Assembly (NCBI RefSeq): GCF_019091085.1
Contig: NZ_JAGXJY010000002.1
Span: forward strand, 1 to 35,582
Source of the DNA: Mesorhizobium sp. GbtcB19
GTDB lineage: Bacteria > Pseudomonadota > Alphaproteobacteria > Rhizobiales > Rhizobiaceae
Direction: 5' to 3'
Length of the DNA: 35,582 nucleotides
Part shown: positions 15,946 to 25,428 of the stretch, piece after piece
Numbering within the stretch: the first letter of the stretch is position 1
How the letters are laid out: each line of letters starts with the position of its first letter
Notes under the pieces: generated by a model
Databases searched by the model: none
Told to the model about the DNA's origin: nothing
Seen by the model: the letters and a program-made list of their open reading frames with translations, nothing else
Position numbers and translations under genes: made by a program

Positions 15946-16444
15946 CAAACTTCGGCGGGTTTCAGCACGTTGTGCCACATCCAGTTCAGCGCTGCGCCGT
16001 GGGAACGGCTCGGGTTTTTCACAGTCCAAGGATTGGCCGGCAATCTTACATAGGCGATGCCGTGGGCCGCGCATACCTGCCTGTTCTCGCGGGCGGCAGC
16101 TTCGCTGATGCTGTTGTCGGCCACGATGTGGAGATCGTGACGAACAAGTCCTTTCGTCAGCCGCAACTGCAGATCCAGGCACTGAGCGTCGCCGAAGGCA
16201 ATGGTAAGCAGGACATTGCGCCCTCGGACGGCATCGCGGATGCCCGAAATGGCACGATCGTCGACCGGCTCACGCACGAACCTCCGGTCGATTCTCCGGT
16301 AACGGGCAGTCTTGATGGCATGCATCAGCGGCTGCAGCCTCAGCCATTGCAGCAACTCGTACTCGCGCAGAGTCTTTGGCACGGGTATGGCAGCTCTCAG
16401 GCGAAGCCGGCTTGGCAGCCACAATTAATCCATCGAATCTTCAT
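15946..16444 (-). pseudogene. Truncated, frameshifted glycosyltransferase-like gene
   Basis: On the minus strand an ATG at 16444, with GGAG upstream, opens MKIRWINCGCQAGFA and stops. The next frame carries on with PVPKTLREYELLQWLRLQPL, then NVLLTIAFGDAQCLDLQLRL, HIVADNSISEAAA, AYVRLPANPW and SRSHGAALNWMWHNVLKPAE. These blocks look like the N-terminal half of a rhizobial GT-A-like sugar transferase. Protein-like sequence stops near 15955, next to the stop codon of the plus-strand transferase; beyond it the frame is only the antisense of that gene. So a 5' frameshift and a 3' deletion are both likely. A TTG start at 16424 giving a short intact protein is a weaker alternative. Confidence 0.6.
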
Positions 16445-16644
16445 AATCGCGCTCCGGTTTTTTGGAAAGCTCGAACGCAACAGCACCCAAGTCTCTTGAT
16501 AACCGGGTATATACAGCATATTCGTGGTTTCAACACGACTGACACTAAGCGCCCTGCTTTGTTTGTTTGAATGGAGAAGTCTGCGGCGCGCCGGAGACTC
16601 TCCGCTCGATCGGACTCGGGCAAGATCGCGCTCCGGAACATACG

Positions 16645-17760
16645 ATGAGAATCTGCTGCGCAATCTCTGCCCTGTTTATGAACGGGGGCCTCCAAAGGGA
16701 TTGTCTCAACATCAGCGACCGCCTGGTGAAGCGCGGCCATAACGTGACGATCCTGACGACCCGTCAGGTCGGCCACGTCGAGAGTTCGGCGACGATAAAG
16801 GTCCGCCCGGCGCGGGTACTCTCCAATCCTGGTACCGAATATGCGCTGGGACGGACCGTGCTTGCGGCCAGGCGGGACTTCGACTGCGTGGTTGGTTTCA
16901 ACAAGATGGCTGGTCTGGACATCTACTACGCCGGCGACCCGCCTTATTTTGTCTCGAAACTTGGATGGTGGCGGCCGTTTTCGCCACGCTTCATGCGCCA
17001 GCAAAAGCTCGAATCTATGATCTTTGCCCCCGGCAACGCGGTGCAGATCATTGCGCTCAGTGAACACCAGGCGGCGCTTTACCGCGACTTCTGGCGAACG
17101 GAAGAATCGCGCATTCATGTCGTCGGGCCGACCCTCGATCCGAAACGCTGCAGACCTGAACTGCGGACCGGCGACCGCAATGAGATCCGCGATCGCTTTG
17201 GGCTTCCCCGCGAAGCCGTCATCGCCTTGAGCATCGCCAACAGAATGAAGGTGAAAGGTCTCGACCGGGCGGTAAAGGCGCTTGAGCCGTTCCCGAACAT
17301 CCATTGGCTGATCGCCGGCCTTCGAAAAAACAGCGAGGAGGAAACCCGGCTTCGCGGCCTGATTTCCAGATTCGGCATGTCGGAACGGGTGACGCTCCTG
17401 GGCATCCAGGAGGATATTCCTGCGATCGTGGTTGCGAGCGATTTCATGCTGCACCCGGCTCGCCTGGAAAATACCGGCACGGTGATCCTCGAGGCGCTCG
17501 CAAATGGCCTGCCCGTCATTGCATCCGACGCCTGCGGATACGCGAAATATGTCGAGGCGAGCGGCGCGGGACTGGTTGTTGCCAGTCGTGACGACCCCGA
17601 AATCTGGCGCCAGGCGATCCTGAAGGCCGGCGACCCGGACATCCGAGCGCAATGGCACAAGGCTGCCCTTGCCTATGGCGCGTCGACGCCGCTTACCGGC
17701 GGGCTGGACGCTGCCTGCGACCTGATCGAGACGTCGCCCCCCAATCGGCGGGTCGGATGA
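16645..17760 (+). CDS. Family 4 glycosyltransferase, WaaG/RfaG-like
   Basis: A 371-residue GT-B enzyme that resembles the lipopolysaccharide core glucosyltransferase WaaG. Supporting blocks: FMNGGLQRDCLNISDRLVKR with the GGLQRD acceptor-side motif, VVGFNKMAGLDIYYAGDPPY, and the donor site HPARLENTGTVILEALANGL followed by PVIASDACGYAKYVE; WaaG enzymes have an E-x7-E motif here, which in this protein spans ENTGTVILE. ATG 16645 is chosen since residues before it (from 16567) are not conserved-looking. It probably transfers a sugar from a nucleotide donor onto lipid A-core at the cytoplasmic face of the inner membrane. Substrate identity is inferred. Confidence 0.88.
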   Translation: MRICCAISALFMNGGLQRDCLNISDRLVKRGHNVTILTTRQVGHVESSATIKVRPARVLSNPGTEYALGRTVLAARRDFDCVVGFNKMAGLDIYYAGDPPYFVSKLGWWRPFSPRFMRQQKLESMIFAPGNAVQIIALSEHQAALYRDFWRTEESRIHVVGPTLDPKRCRPELRTGDRNEIRDRFGLPREAVIALSIANRMKVKGLDRAVKALEPFPNIHWLIAGLRKNSEEETRLRGLISRFGMSERVTLLGIQEDIPAIVVASDFMLHPARLENTGTVILEALANGLPVIASDACGYAKYVEASGAGLVVASRDDPEIWRQAILKAGDPDIRAQWHKAALAYGASTPLTGGLDAACDLIETSPPNRRVG

Positions 17761-17872
17761 TGCGCCAGCCGGTTCCGATGTTACCGATTTTAAGTCAAAT
17801 TTTACCGAACGCACGGCATGGCTTGAGCGTCGGCAGGTGGTGTTGCCGGCGCGTTTCGCGTAAGGGGTGACG

Positions 17873-18673
17873 ATGCGTATTGTCGGGACGATTCCGCTGG
17901 CCGTCGCCATGGGCCTGTTCGCCGCCTCTGTCGCCCAGGCGGGCGAGGGCGGCAGCTGGATATCCGGCGACTGGTACCTGACGCTCGGCGCCACGGGCCT
18001 GGTCGCGCCGAATTTCGAGGGCGGCAAGAAATATATGTTCAGCGCCCAGCCGATCATCTCGCTCGGCAAGGTCGGCCCGGAGGCGCGCTTCACCTCGCGC
18101 AACGACAACATCTCGCTGGCGCTGATCGACGACGGCTCCGTGCGCGCCGGCCTGACCGGCAAGTTCCTGTTCCATCGCACTAGCAAGGACGAACTCGAGG
18201 GCCTCGACCCGGTGCGCTTCGGCGGTGAGGTCGGCGGCTTCTTCGAGTTCTATCCGCTGGATTGGCTGCGCGCCCGCGCCGAGTTGCGGCATGGCATCCG
18301 CTCCCACAACGGCTTCGTTGCCGACATCGCGGCGGATGCCTTCTATGACATCACGCCGACGGTCCGCATTTCCGGCGGCCCGCGCGTCTCCTTCGCCTCG
18401 TCCAACTATTTCGACGCCTATTACGGCGTCAATGCCAGCGAAGCGGCCGCATCGGGGCTCAGCGAATACCATCCAGGCGGCGGCGTGAAGTCGACCGGCC
18501 TTGGCGGCGCCATCACCTGGAAGGTGACCGAGCCGATGACGGCCAGCGTCTTCACCGAATATTCGCGCCTGATGGGGCCAGCAGCCGATTCCAGCCTGGT
18601 CAAGGAACGCGGCGACCGCAACCAGTGGATGTTCGGCGTGTCGACCACCTACCGCTTCAATTTCACGATGTAG
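17873..18673 (+). CDS. MipA/OmpV-family outer-membrane protein
   Basis: A 266-residue exported protein with a signal peptide ending at VAQAGEG. The mature part has alternating beta strands of a small barrel: WYLTLGATGLVAPNFEGGKK, RFTSRNDNISLALID, then PVRFGGEVGGFFEFYPLDWL and RAELRHGIRSHNGFVADIAA, with a C-terminal Phe-rich end (STTYRFNFTM) suited to BAM recognition. The pattern matches MipA/OmpV, whose E. coli member links MltA and PBP1b. AAGGGG lies five bases before ATG 17873. It stands between the glycosyltransferase block and ileS. Confidence 0.9.
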   Translation: MRIVGTIPLAVAMGLFAASVAQAGEGGSWISGDWYLTLGATGLVAPNFEGGKKYMFSAQPIISLGKVGPEARFTSRNDNISLALIDDGSVRAGLTGKFLFHRTSKDELEGLDPVRFGGEVGGFFEFYPLDWLRARAELRHGIRSHNGFVADIAADAFYDITPTVRISGGPRVSFASSNYFDAYYGVNASEAAASGLSEYHPGGGVKSTGLGGAITWKVTEPMTASVFTEYSRLMGPAADSSLVKERGDRNQWMFGVSTTYRFNFTM

Positions 18674-18840
18674 GCCGTGAAAGCGGCTTCATGCCTTGAA
18701 ATCCGCGCTTTATTCCTGCCGCGCCATCCGCTAAAAGCCACGCCATGACGAGCTTTTCGCGCCTTTTCGCGATCGCGATACGAATTACGGGCCCGGTGTT
18801 CCGGGTGGCCTGAGCGCCGCTGGAGCCGCCGGGAGTTTTC

Positions 18841-18862
18841 GCGCGCGCCCCTCGCGCTTTTT
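18841..18862 (+). terminator. Weak candidate terminator upstream of ileS
   Basis: GCGCG, loop CGCCCCT, CGCGC, then five Ts. The five-pair stem is short but G+C-only and the T-run is right after it. It lies 168 bases after the MipA/OmpV gene and 60 bases before ileS, so it could end the upstream transcript or act in the ileS leader. Confidence 0.3.
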
Positions 18863-18922
18863 CAGAAATCAACGCATATCGCCCGAGCTTTGTGCCGCCG
18901 GGCAATTTGAGATGGCAGATCG

Positions 18923-21913
18923 ATGACCGATACCCCTACGACCGATACGTCTGAGATGATCGACTATTCCAAGACGCTTTATTTGCCGCAGACGGATTTC
19001 CCGATGCGTGCCGGCCTGCCCGAGAAGGAGCCCGGCCTGGTCAAGCGCTGGCAGGACATGGACCTCTACAAGAAGCTGCGCGAGGAGGCCGCCGGCCGCG
19101 AAAAATTCGTGCTGCATGACGGCCCGCCCTATGCCAACGGCAACATCCATATCGGCCATGCGCTGAACAAGATCCTCAAGGACGTCATCAACCGCTCCTT
19201 CCAGATGCGCGGCTACGACGCCAACTATGTGCCTGGTTGGGACTGTCACGGCCTGCCGATCGAATGGAAGATCGAGGAGCAGTACCGCGCCAAGGGCAAG
19301 AACAAGGACGAGGTGCCGGTCAACGAGTTCCGCAGGGAATGCCGCGACTTCGCCGCGCATTGGATCAAGGTGCAGGGCTCAGAGTTCCAGCGCCTCGGCG
19401 TCATCGGCGATTTCGACAATCCCTACACGACCATGGCTTACCACGCCGAGTCGCGCATCGCCGGCGAGCTGTTGAAATTCGCCATGTCCGGCCAGCTCTA
19501 TCGCGGCTCCAAACCGGTGATGTGGAGCGTGGTCGAGCGCACCGCGCTGGCCGAGGCCGAGGTCGAATACCAGGATTATGAGAGCGACACGATCTGGGTA
19601 AAATTCCCGGTCGCGAGCCTTGCGCGTCCTGTGGACGGGGGCGAGGGCGGGCAGTCGGCGGCGTTGTCCGAGGCCTCGCTGGATTTGCTCGAAGCCCATG
19701 TCGTCATCTGGACGACGACGCCCTGGACGCTGCCCGGCAACCGTGCCGTCAGCTATTCGCCGCGCGTCGCCTATGGCCTCTATGAGGTGACCGCGGCCGA
19801 GAACGCTTTCGGCCCGCAGCCCGGCGAGAAGCTGATCTTTGCCGACGCGCTGGCCGAAGACGCCGCCACCAAGGCCAAGGTGACGTTGAGGCGCCTTCAC
19901 AACGTTTCGGCCGAACAGCTTGCAAGCCTGACACTTTCGCATCCGTTCAGGGGGTTTGCCGATGGCTATCAGTTCCCCGTGCCGATGATCGCCGGCGAGC
20001 ATGTCACCGACGATGCCGGCACCGGCTTCGTCCACACGGCGCCCAGCCACGGCCGCGAGGACTTCGACGCCTGGATGGATGCGGTGGCCGAATTGCTCAA
20101 GCGCGGCGTCGATACCGCGATCCCGTTCCCGGTCGACGATGCCGGCTTCTTCACCAAGGACGCGCCTGGCTTCGGCCCGGACCGTGAGGGTGGAGCCGCG
20201 CGCGTCATCGACGACAATGGCAAGAAGGGCAACGCCAACCAGGCGGTGATCGACGAGCTGATCAAGCGCAACGCGCTGTTCGCGCGCGGCCGGCTGAAGC
20301 ACAGCTACCCGCATTCCTGGCGCTCGAAGAAGCCGATCATCTTCCGCAACACGCCGCAATGGTTCGTCTATATGGACAAGGATCTCGGCGACGGCACGAC
20401 GCTGCGCAGCCGCGCGCTGAAGGCCATCGACGACACGCGCTTCGTGCCGGCCGCCGGCCAGAACCGCATCCGCGCCATGATCGAGGAGCGTCCCGACTGG
20501 GTGCTGTCGCGCCAGCGCGCCTGGGGCGTGCCGATCGCCGTCTTCGCCGATGTCGACGGCAATGTGCTGAAGGACGCGGCCGTCAACCAGCGCATCATGG
20601 AGGCTTTCGAGAAGGAAGGCGCCGACGCCTGGTTCGCCGAGGGCGCCAAGGCGCGCTTCCTGGGCAATCACGATGCCTCCAAGTGGCACCAGGTGATGGA
20701 CATCCTGGACGTCTGGTTCGATTCCGGCTCGACGCATGTCTTCACGCTTGAAGACCGTCCGGACCTCAAATGGCCGGCGGATGTCTATCTCGAGGGCTCG
20801 GACCAGCATCGCGGCTGGTTCCACTCCTCGCTGCTGGAAAGCTGCGGCACCAGGGGCAGGGCGCCCTACGAGGCGGTCATCACCCATGGCTTCACCATGG
20901 ATGAGGAAGGCCGCAAGATGTCGAAGTCGCTCGGCAACACCGTGGTGCCGCAGGACGTGATCAAGCAGTCCGGCGCCGATATCCTGCGGCTCTGGGTGGT
21001 GACGACCGATTATTGGGAAGACCAGCGGCTCGGCAAGAACGTGCTGCAGACCAATATCGACGCCTATCGCAAGCTCAGGAACACCATCCGCTGGATGCTG
21101 GGTACGCTTGCCCATGACGATGGCGAGGACGTGCCGGTGGAGAAAATGCCGGAACTGGAGCGGCTGATGCTGCACCGGCTGTCCGAGCTCGACGAGCTTG
21201 TGCGCCAAGGCTACGACGCGTTCGAGTTCAAGCGCATCACCCGCGCGCTGCTCGACTTCATGGTGGTGGAGCTATCGGCCTTCTATTTCGACATCCGCAA
21301 GGACGCGCTCTACTGCGACGGGCCGTCGAGCCTGCGCCGCAAGGCGGCCGTGCAGGTGGTGCGCCACCTCTTCGAATGCCTGGTGAAGTGGCTGGCGCCG
21401 ATGCTGCCTTTCACCACCGAGGAAGCCTGGCTCGACCGCCATCCGGACGCCGTCTCGGTGCATCTCGACCAGTTCCCGGCGATCCCGCAGAACTGGCGTA
21501 ACGAGGCGCTGGCCGAGAAATGGCGCAAGGTAAGGCAGGTGCGGCGTGTCGTCACCGGCGCGCTGGAGATCGCGCGCGCCGAGAAGCTGATCGGCTCTTC
21601 GCTCGAAGCCGTGCCGGTGGTCGCCATCGACGACGCGGCGCTGGAAGCGGCGATCGCCGATGTCGACATGGCCGAAATGGCGATCACCAGCGATCTCGTC
21701 ATCAAGCACGGCAAGGCACCGGAAGGTGCCTTCGGGCTCGACGACGTCAAGGGCGTGGCCGTGTTGGTGGAGAAGGCCGAGGATCGTGGCCTGGTCAAAT
21801 GCGCGCGCTCCTGGCGCTACACCGCCGATGTCGGGCAGGACCCGGAATTCCCGGATGTTTCGGCTCGTGACGCCGCCGTGCTGCACGAGCTCAAGGCGCT
21901 CGGGCGTTTATAA
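18923..21913 (+). CDS. ileS: Isoleucyl-tRNA synthetase
   Basis: A 996-residue class I aminoacyl-tRNA synthetase that charges tRNA-Ile. The HIGH motif is in [16 protein letters not shown], the editing (CP1) domain has [20 protein letters not shown] and [16 protein letters not shown], the active site has [11 protein letters not shown] and [10 protein letters not shown], and the KMSKS loop is in [14 protein letters not shown]. The anticodon-binding helical domain and C-terminal tail follow. The C-terminus has [13 protein letters not shown] where E. coli has a CxxC zinc-binding motif, so the zinc site is degenerate. ATG 18923 is the only good start; an ATG at 18912 stops at once. A lipoprotein gene, not lspA, follows. 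Confidence 0.98.
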   Translation: MTDTPTTDTSEMIDYSKTLYLPQTDFPMRAGLPEKEPGLVKRWQDMDLYKKLREEAAGREKFVLHDGPPYANGNIHIGHALNKILKDVINRSFQMRGYDANYVPGWDCHGLPIEWKIEEQYRAKGKNKDEVPVNEFRRECRDFAAHWIKVQGSEFQRLGVIGDFDNPYTTMAYHAESRIAGELLKFAMSGQLYRGSKPVMWSVVERTALAEAEVEYQDYESDTIWVKFPVASLARPVDGGEGGQSAALSEASLDLLEAHVVIWTTTPWTLPGNRAVSYSPRVAYGLYEVTAAENAFGPQPGEKLIFADALAEDAATKAKVTLRRLHNVSAEQLASLTLSHPFRGFADGYQFPVPMIAGEHVTDDAGTGFVHTAPSHGREDFDAWMDAVAELLKRGVDTAIPFPVDDAGFFTKDAPGFGPDREGGAARVIDDNGKKGNANQAVIDELIKRNALFARGRLKHSYPHSWRSKKPIIFRNTPQWFVYMDKDLGDGTTLRSRALKAIDDTRFVPAAGQNRIRAMIEERPDWVLSRQRAWGVPIAVFADVDGNVLKDAAVNQRIMEAFEKEGADAWFAEGAKARFLGNHDASKWHQVMDILDVWFDSGSTHVFTLEDRPDLKWPADVYLEGSDQHRGWFHSSLLESCGTRGRAPYEAVITHGFTMDEEGRKMSKSLGNTVVPQDVIKQSGADILRLWVVTTDYWEDQRLGKNVLQTNIDAYRKLRNTIRWMLGTLAHDDGEDVPVEKMPELERLMLHRLSELDELVRQGYDAFEFKRITRALLDFMVVELSAFYFDIRKDALYCDGPSSLRRKAAVQVVRHLFECLVKWLAPMLPFTTEEAWLDRHPDAVSVHLDQFPAIPQNWRNEALAEKWRKVRQVRRVVTGALEIARAEKLIGSSLEAVPVVAIDDAALEAAIADVDMAEMAITSDLVIKHGKAPEGAFGLDDVKGVAVLVEKAEDRGLVKCARSWRYTADVGQDPEFPDVSARDAAVLHELKALGRL

Positions 21914-22103
21914 GCCGGTGCAAAAGTGCCACGCCGGGCGGCCTGAATCCGCCCGCGCGTTGCCCTTAACAAGTGGTTGAGGTAAACACGCGACACTCCG
22001 GCAGACAAATTGTCGCCGGATTTCCATCGCAAGTGCGGGGAAGAAGGGGACCGTGCCCTTGGCCGGTGGCGACCGAAAGGCTGTTAGAGTGGGACTTTTT
22101 GGC

Positions 22104-22778
22104 ATGACCGACAGAACGTTTGCGCGCGCCGCGCTGCTGGCGCCGCTTGTGGTATCGGCCATTGCTTTGTCGGGCTGCGTGGGATCTCCCACTTACGGAA
22201 CCGACAAGACGGCCGCCGCGCAGCTTTTCGACGATGTTTCGGGCGCTGCCTCGATCATGCCGAAGCGCCGCGCACCGATCGACTACAAGCCGCGTCCGGA
22301 TCTGGTGAAGCCCGGTCCTGGGCAGAAGGAGGCCCTGCCGCAGCCGCAGGAGAGCATCGAGACCGCGAGCGCCGATTGGCCCGAATCGCCCGAAGCGCGC
22401 CGCGCCCGCATCCGCGCCGATGCCACTGCGCATCAGAACGATCCGAACTACCAGCCGGAAGCCGTCGAGGATGTGCAGACCGATCCCGAGGCGGTGAAGA
22501 AGGCGATGGCGGAGTCGGGCTCCAGCCACCCGCCGCGCTGGTCGCCAGAAGATTCCAACGGTACCCGTAAGGTCGAGGTTCAGCGCCGGCTTGCCGAACA
22601 GAAGCAGGGTGATCCGACCGTTCGCAAATATCTGAGCGAGCCGCCGCTTGCCTACCGGCAGCCTTCCGATGCCGCGCCGCAGAACGAACTCGGCGAGGAC
22701 GAGTTCAAGAAGGAGCGCCGGCTCAAGGCGCAGGCCGAGGGCAAGAAGAGCGGCTGGTTCGACTGGCTTGGCCTGTGA
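22104..22778 (+). CDS. Putative lipoprotein of unknown function
   Basis: A 224-residue exported protein with a signal peptide ending in the lipobox ALSGC (signal core LLAPLVVSAIAL), so it should be lipid-anchored at the periplasmic side. The mature part is polar, Pro- and charge-rich and probably largely unstructured, with a conserved-looking end (KKSGWFDWLGL). I recognise no enzymatic motif. ATG 22104 is chosen over GTG 22053 because it gives a normal signal peptide. It lies 190 bases after ileS on the same strand and could be co-transcribed. The stop codon is the first element of the heptamer repeat. Confidence 0.8.
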   Translation: MTDRTFARAALLAPLVVSAIALSGCVGSPTYGTDKTAAAQLFDDVSGAASIMPKRRAPIDYKPRPDLVKPGPGQKEALPQPQESIETASADWPESPEARRARIRADATAHQNDPNYQPEAVEDVQTDPEAVKKAMAESGSSHPPRWSPEDSNGTRKVEVQRRLAEQKQGDPTVRKYLSEPPLAYRQPSDAAPQNELGEDEFKKERRLKAQAEGKKSGWFDWLGL

Positions 22779-22815
22779 ATAGTGAATAGTGAATAGTGAA
22801 TAGTGAATAGTGAAT
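22775..22815. repeat. Heptamer tandem repeat (GTGAATA)
   Basis: Five exact copies of GTGAATA plus six bases of a sixth lie between the convergent lipoprotein and tadA genes, overlapping the lipoprotein stop codon. Because seven is not a multiple of three, the plus strand gains stops in all frames while the minus strand stays open. Related GTGAGTA/GTGAGAG-like heptamers continue on the other strand into the end of tadA. Confidence 0.9.
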
Positions 22816-22821
22816 GGATCA

Positions 22822-23289
22822 CTACTCACCACTCTCACCACCATTCCGTTTCTCGCGAAAAAAATCCTTGAGGATGAGGCTGGCTTCGCTTTCGCCGATC
22901 CCCGGATAGACGTCCGGCGTGTGGTGACAGGTGGGCGAAGCAAAGAAGCGCACGCCGTTGACCACCGCGCCGCCTTTCTCGTCGGCGGCGCCGAAATAGA
23001 GCCGCCGCAGCCTGGCGAAGGAGATCGCGCCGGCACACATGGCGCAGGGCTCCAGCGTCACATAGAGATCGTGGCCGGTCAGCCGCTCGCTGGCGAGTTT
23101 TTGGCAGGCCTCGCGGATCGCCAGCATCTCGGCATGCGCGGTCGGATCCGCCAGCTCACGCGTGCGGTTGCCGGCTTTCGCCACCACGGTGCTGCCGTCG
23201 GCGATCACCGCGCCCACCGGCACTTCGCCGCGGTTTGCCGCCGCCTCGGCCTCTTCAAGCGCCAGGGCCATGAAATCAGGCCGCTTCAC
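22822..23289 (-). CDS. tadA: tRNA adenosine(34) deaminase
   Basis: A 155-residue cytidine/deoxycytidylate-deaminase-fold enzyme that converts wobble A34 to inosine in tRNA-Arg(ACG). The zinc motifs are HAE at residues 52-54 (the Glu is the proton shuttle) and PCAMC at 81-85. RGEVPVGAVI and NRTRELADPTAHAEMLAI match TadA, as does the C-terminal SEASLILKDFFREKR. GTG 23289 gives the usual TadA N-terminus (MKRPDFMALALEEA); GTG 23319 is the longer alternative and ATG 23271 the shorter. It is divergent from the pseudouridine synthase gene. Confidence 0.92.
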   Translation of the reverse strand: MKRPDFMALALEEAEAAANRGEVPVGAVIADGSTVVAKAGNRTRELADPTAHAEMLAIREACQKLASERLTGHDLYVTLEPCAMCAGAISFARLRRLYFGAADEKGGAVVNGVRFFASPTCHHTPDVYPGIGESEASLILKDFFREKRNGGESGE

Positions 23290-23466
23290 GCAGTTTCCAT
23301 TCCGATTACTCCTCGCCACCCGGCAGTGATCCTGTTATCTAGCGCGAGACCCTGAAAACCGGAATCGGTTTTTGCCGCGCTGGCATAGCGCAAAAATCAA
23401 GATGACACCGCCTGCGTTGGGCGTCCGCAAGGGCGTGCGGCGCCGCAGGTGAAGACGAGCAAAGTA

Positions 23467-25428
23467 ATGGACGACGACAAGAAATCTTCACGCGGACCGC
23501 GCAAAGGCGGTTCGAAACCGGCGGGCCAGCATGGCCGCGACGGCAAGCCGGGCTTCGGCCCCAAGAAACCGTTTGTGAAGCGCGAGCGGCCTATGGCTGC
23601 CGAAGGCGAGCGCCGCGACGTCAAGCGCAGCTACAAGCCGCGCGAAGCAGGCGAGGGTGCGGAACGCGGCGAAAGACCTTTCCGCAAAGGTCCACGCCCC
23701 GAAGGCAAGCCCTTCGAGAAGCGCGAAGGCCGCAAGCCTTACGCACCGCGCAGTGACCGGCCGGCGGCCGCGGAAGGCGAGCGCGGCGATTTCAAACGCA
23801 GCTACAGGCCGCGTGAAATGGGCGAGGGTGCGGAGCGCGGCGACCGGCCGTTTCGCAAAGGCCCGCCGCGCGAAGGCAAGCCATTCGAGAAGCGCGAAGG
23901 CCGCAAGCCCTACGCGCCACGCGGCGACCGGCCGATGGCCGCCGAGGGCGAGCGCGGCGAACACCGTTTCGAGCGCCCCAAGCACGCGTTCGGTGACCGC
24001 CCTAAGCGGGACTTTGCCGATCGCCCGAAGCGCGATTTCAGCGAGCGTCCGCGTGGCACCGCAGGAAAGCCGGAGGGTGGCTTCAAGCCGCGCCCGCGTC
24101 CCGCCGAAGCGGCAGCGGAAACCGGCGAGCGCATCGCCAAGCGGCTGGCGCGCGCCGGCATCGCCTCGCGCCGCGACGCCGAGGAACTGATTGCGGCCGG
24201 CCGCGTCAAGGTCAACGGCAAGGTGCTGGACTCGCCGGCCTTCAACGTCAGCGCCTCCGACGTCATCCATCTCGACGGCACCGAAATTCCGCCGATCGAG
24301 CGCACGCGCCTCTTTCTGTTCCACAAGCCGGCGGGCGTGGTCACCACCAACCGCGATCCGGAAGGCCGCAAGACCGTCTTCGACGTGCTGCCGGCCGACC
24401 TGCCGCGGCTGATGACCATCGGCCGGCTCGACATCAACACCGAGGGCCTGCTGCTGCTCACCAATGACGGCGGGCTGTCGCGCGTGCTCGAACTGCCGGC
24501 CACCGGCTGGCTGCGGCGCTACCGCGTGCGCGTCCACGGCAAGGTCGAGGAGAGCGCGCTTGCCGGCCTGCGCGACGGCATTGCCGTCGACGGCGTCTTC
24601 TACGGTTCGATCGAAGCCTCGCTCGACCGTGAGCAGGGCACCAATGCTTGGCTGACGCTGGGCTTGCGCGAAGGCAAGAACCGTGAGGTGAAGAACATCC
24701 TCGGTGCGCTTGGCCTCGATGTCACCCGGCTGATCCGCATTTCCTACGGGCCGTTCCAGCTCGAGGATCTTCCCGAGGGCCATGTGCTGGAGATCAAGGG
24801 CCGCGTTTTGCGCGAACAACTCGGCGAACGGCTGATCGAGGAATCCGGCGCCAACTTCGATGCCGAGATTCAAAAGCCATTCTCCAACAAGCCGGTGCGT
24901 GGCAGCGGACCGCGCCGCGAGGAGGCCGACCGGCCGAAATTCGAGCGCGACGGTGACCGCCGGCCGATCGGCGAGGGTGGACTGATCAAGGCACGCAAGC
25001 GCCGCGAGGGCAGCCGCGACGAGGCGCTGAGCAAGCTCTCGACGAAACCCGAACGGACATTCGGCGAGCGCGGCGCGAAGTCCGACCGGGGCGGTTTCGG
25101 CGACAAGCCGCGCGGCGGGTTTGGCGACAAGCCGCGTTTCGGCGGCAAGAAGTCCGAGCGTGAGCAAAGGCCGATCGAACCGCCGGGCCAGCGCAAGGCC
25201 AATGTCTGGATGGCGCCGGGCGCGCGGCCGATCGGCAAGGGCAGGGCGGAAGCCGATGCCGCCAAGGCCGCCGAGGCGAAGGCGCGCAAGGCATCCTACA
25301 AGCCGGGCGGCAAGGGCAAACCAGGCGCGAAGCCATTCGGCAAGCCCCACGGCGAGCGCCCCGAAGGCGATGGCGGCAACAGGCCGCGCGGTCCGAAGAG
25401 GGGCGGCGATGCGGATCGTCGGCGGTGA
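23467..25428 (+). CDS. RluB/RsuA-family rRNA pseudouridine synthase with long repetitive tails
   Basis: A 653-residue protein whose core is a 23S/16S rRNA pseudouridine synthase. The S4 domain (IAKRLARAGIASRRDAEELI, GRVKVNGKVL) is at about residues 222-268. The catalytic domain follows with LFLFHKPAGVVTT, GRLDINTEGLLLLTNDGGLS (catalytic Asp about 322) and GKNREVKNILGALGL. E. coli RluB is about 290 residues; here some 220 residues precede the core and 190 follow it, both rich in Arg, Lys, Gly, Pro and Glu and probably disordered. The N-terminal tail holds a 57-residue tandem repeat. Start ATG 23467 or GTG 23449 cannot be separated. rsmD starts inside its 3' end. Confidence 0.9.
   Translation: MDDDKKSSRGPRKGGSKPAGQHGRDGKPGFGPKKPFVKRERPMAAEGERRDVKRSYKPREAGEGAERGERPFRKGPRPEGKPFEKREGRKPYAPRSDRPAAAEGERGDFKRSYRPREMGEGAERGDRPFRKGPPREGKPFEKREGRKPYAPRGDRPMAAEGERGEHRFERPKHAFGDRPKRDFADRPKRDFSERPRGTAGKPEGGFKPRPRPAEAAAETGERIAKRLARAGIASRRDAEELIAAGRVKVNGKVLDSPAFNVSASDVIHLDGTEIPPIERTRLFLFHKPAGVVTTNRDPEGRKTVFDVLPADLPRLMTIGRLDINTEGLLLLTNDGGLSRVLELPATGWLRRYRVRVHGKVEESALAGLRDGIAVDGVFYGSIEASLDREQGTNAWLTLGLREGKNREVKNILGALGLDVTRLIRISYGPFQLEDLPEGHVLEIKGRVLREQLGERLIEESGANFDAEIQKPFSNKPVRGSGPRREEADRPKFERDGDRRPIGEGGLIKARKRREGSRDEALSKLSTKPERTFGERGAKSDRGGFGDKPRGGFGDKPRFGGKKSEREQRPIEPPGQRKANVWMAPGARPIGKGRAEADAAKAAEAKARKASYKPGGKGKPGAKPFGKPHGERPEGDGGNRPRGPKRGGDADRRR
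23596..23960 (+). repeat. 171-bp tandem repeat in the pseudouridine synthase N-tail
   Basis: Copies begin at 23596, 23767 and 23938 (the third only partial), a 57-codon period. Each copy opens with AAEGER and continues with KRSY-PRE, GEGAERG, RPFRKGP, GKPFEKREGRKPYAPR. The copies differ at scattered positions, so they are not a recent duplication. The repeat stays in frame. Confidence 0.85.

Noticed and set aside
15852..16499. 215-codon plus-strand frame following the first glycosyltransferase
   Set aside because: The minus strand of the same bases carries recognisable transferase blocks, while this frame has none.
19379..21208. 609-codon open frame antisense to ileS
   Set aside because: It lies wholly within the coding region of an unmistakable IleS and encodes low-complexity His/Arg/Gly-rich sequence, as high-GC antisense frames do.
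21936..21960. G+C-rich hairpin (GGGCGG / CCGCCC) after ileS as a terminator
   Set aside because: No T-run follows the stem, and the next gene is on the same strand close by.
22775..22815. CRISPR array
   Set aside because: The repeat unit is only seven bases with no spacers; it is a simple tandem repeat.
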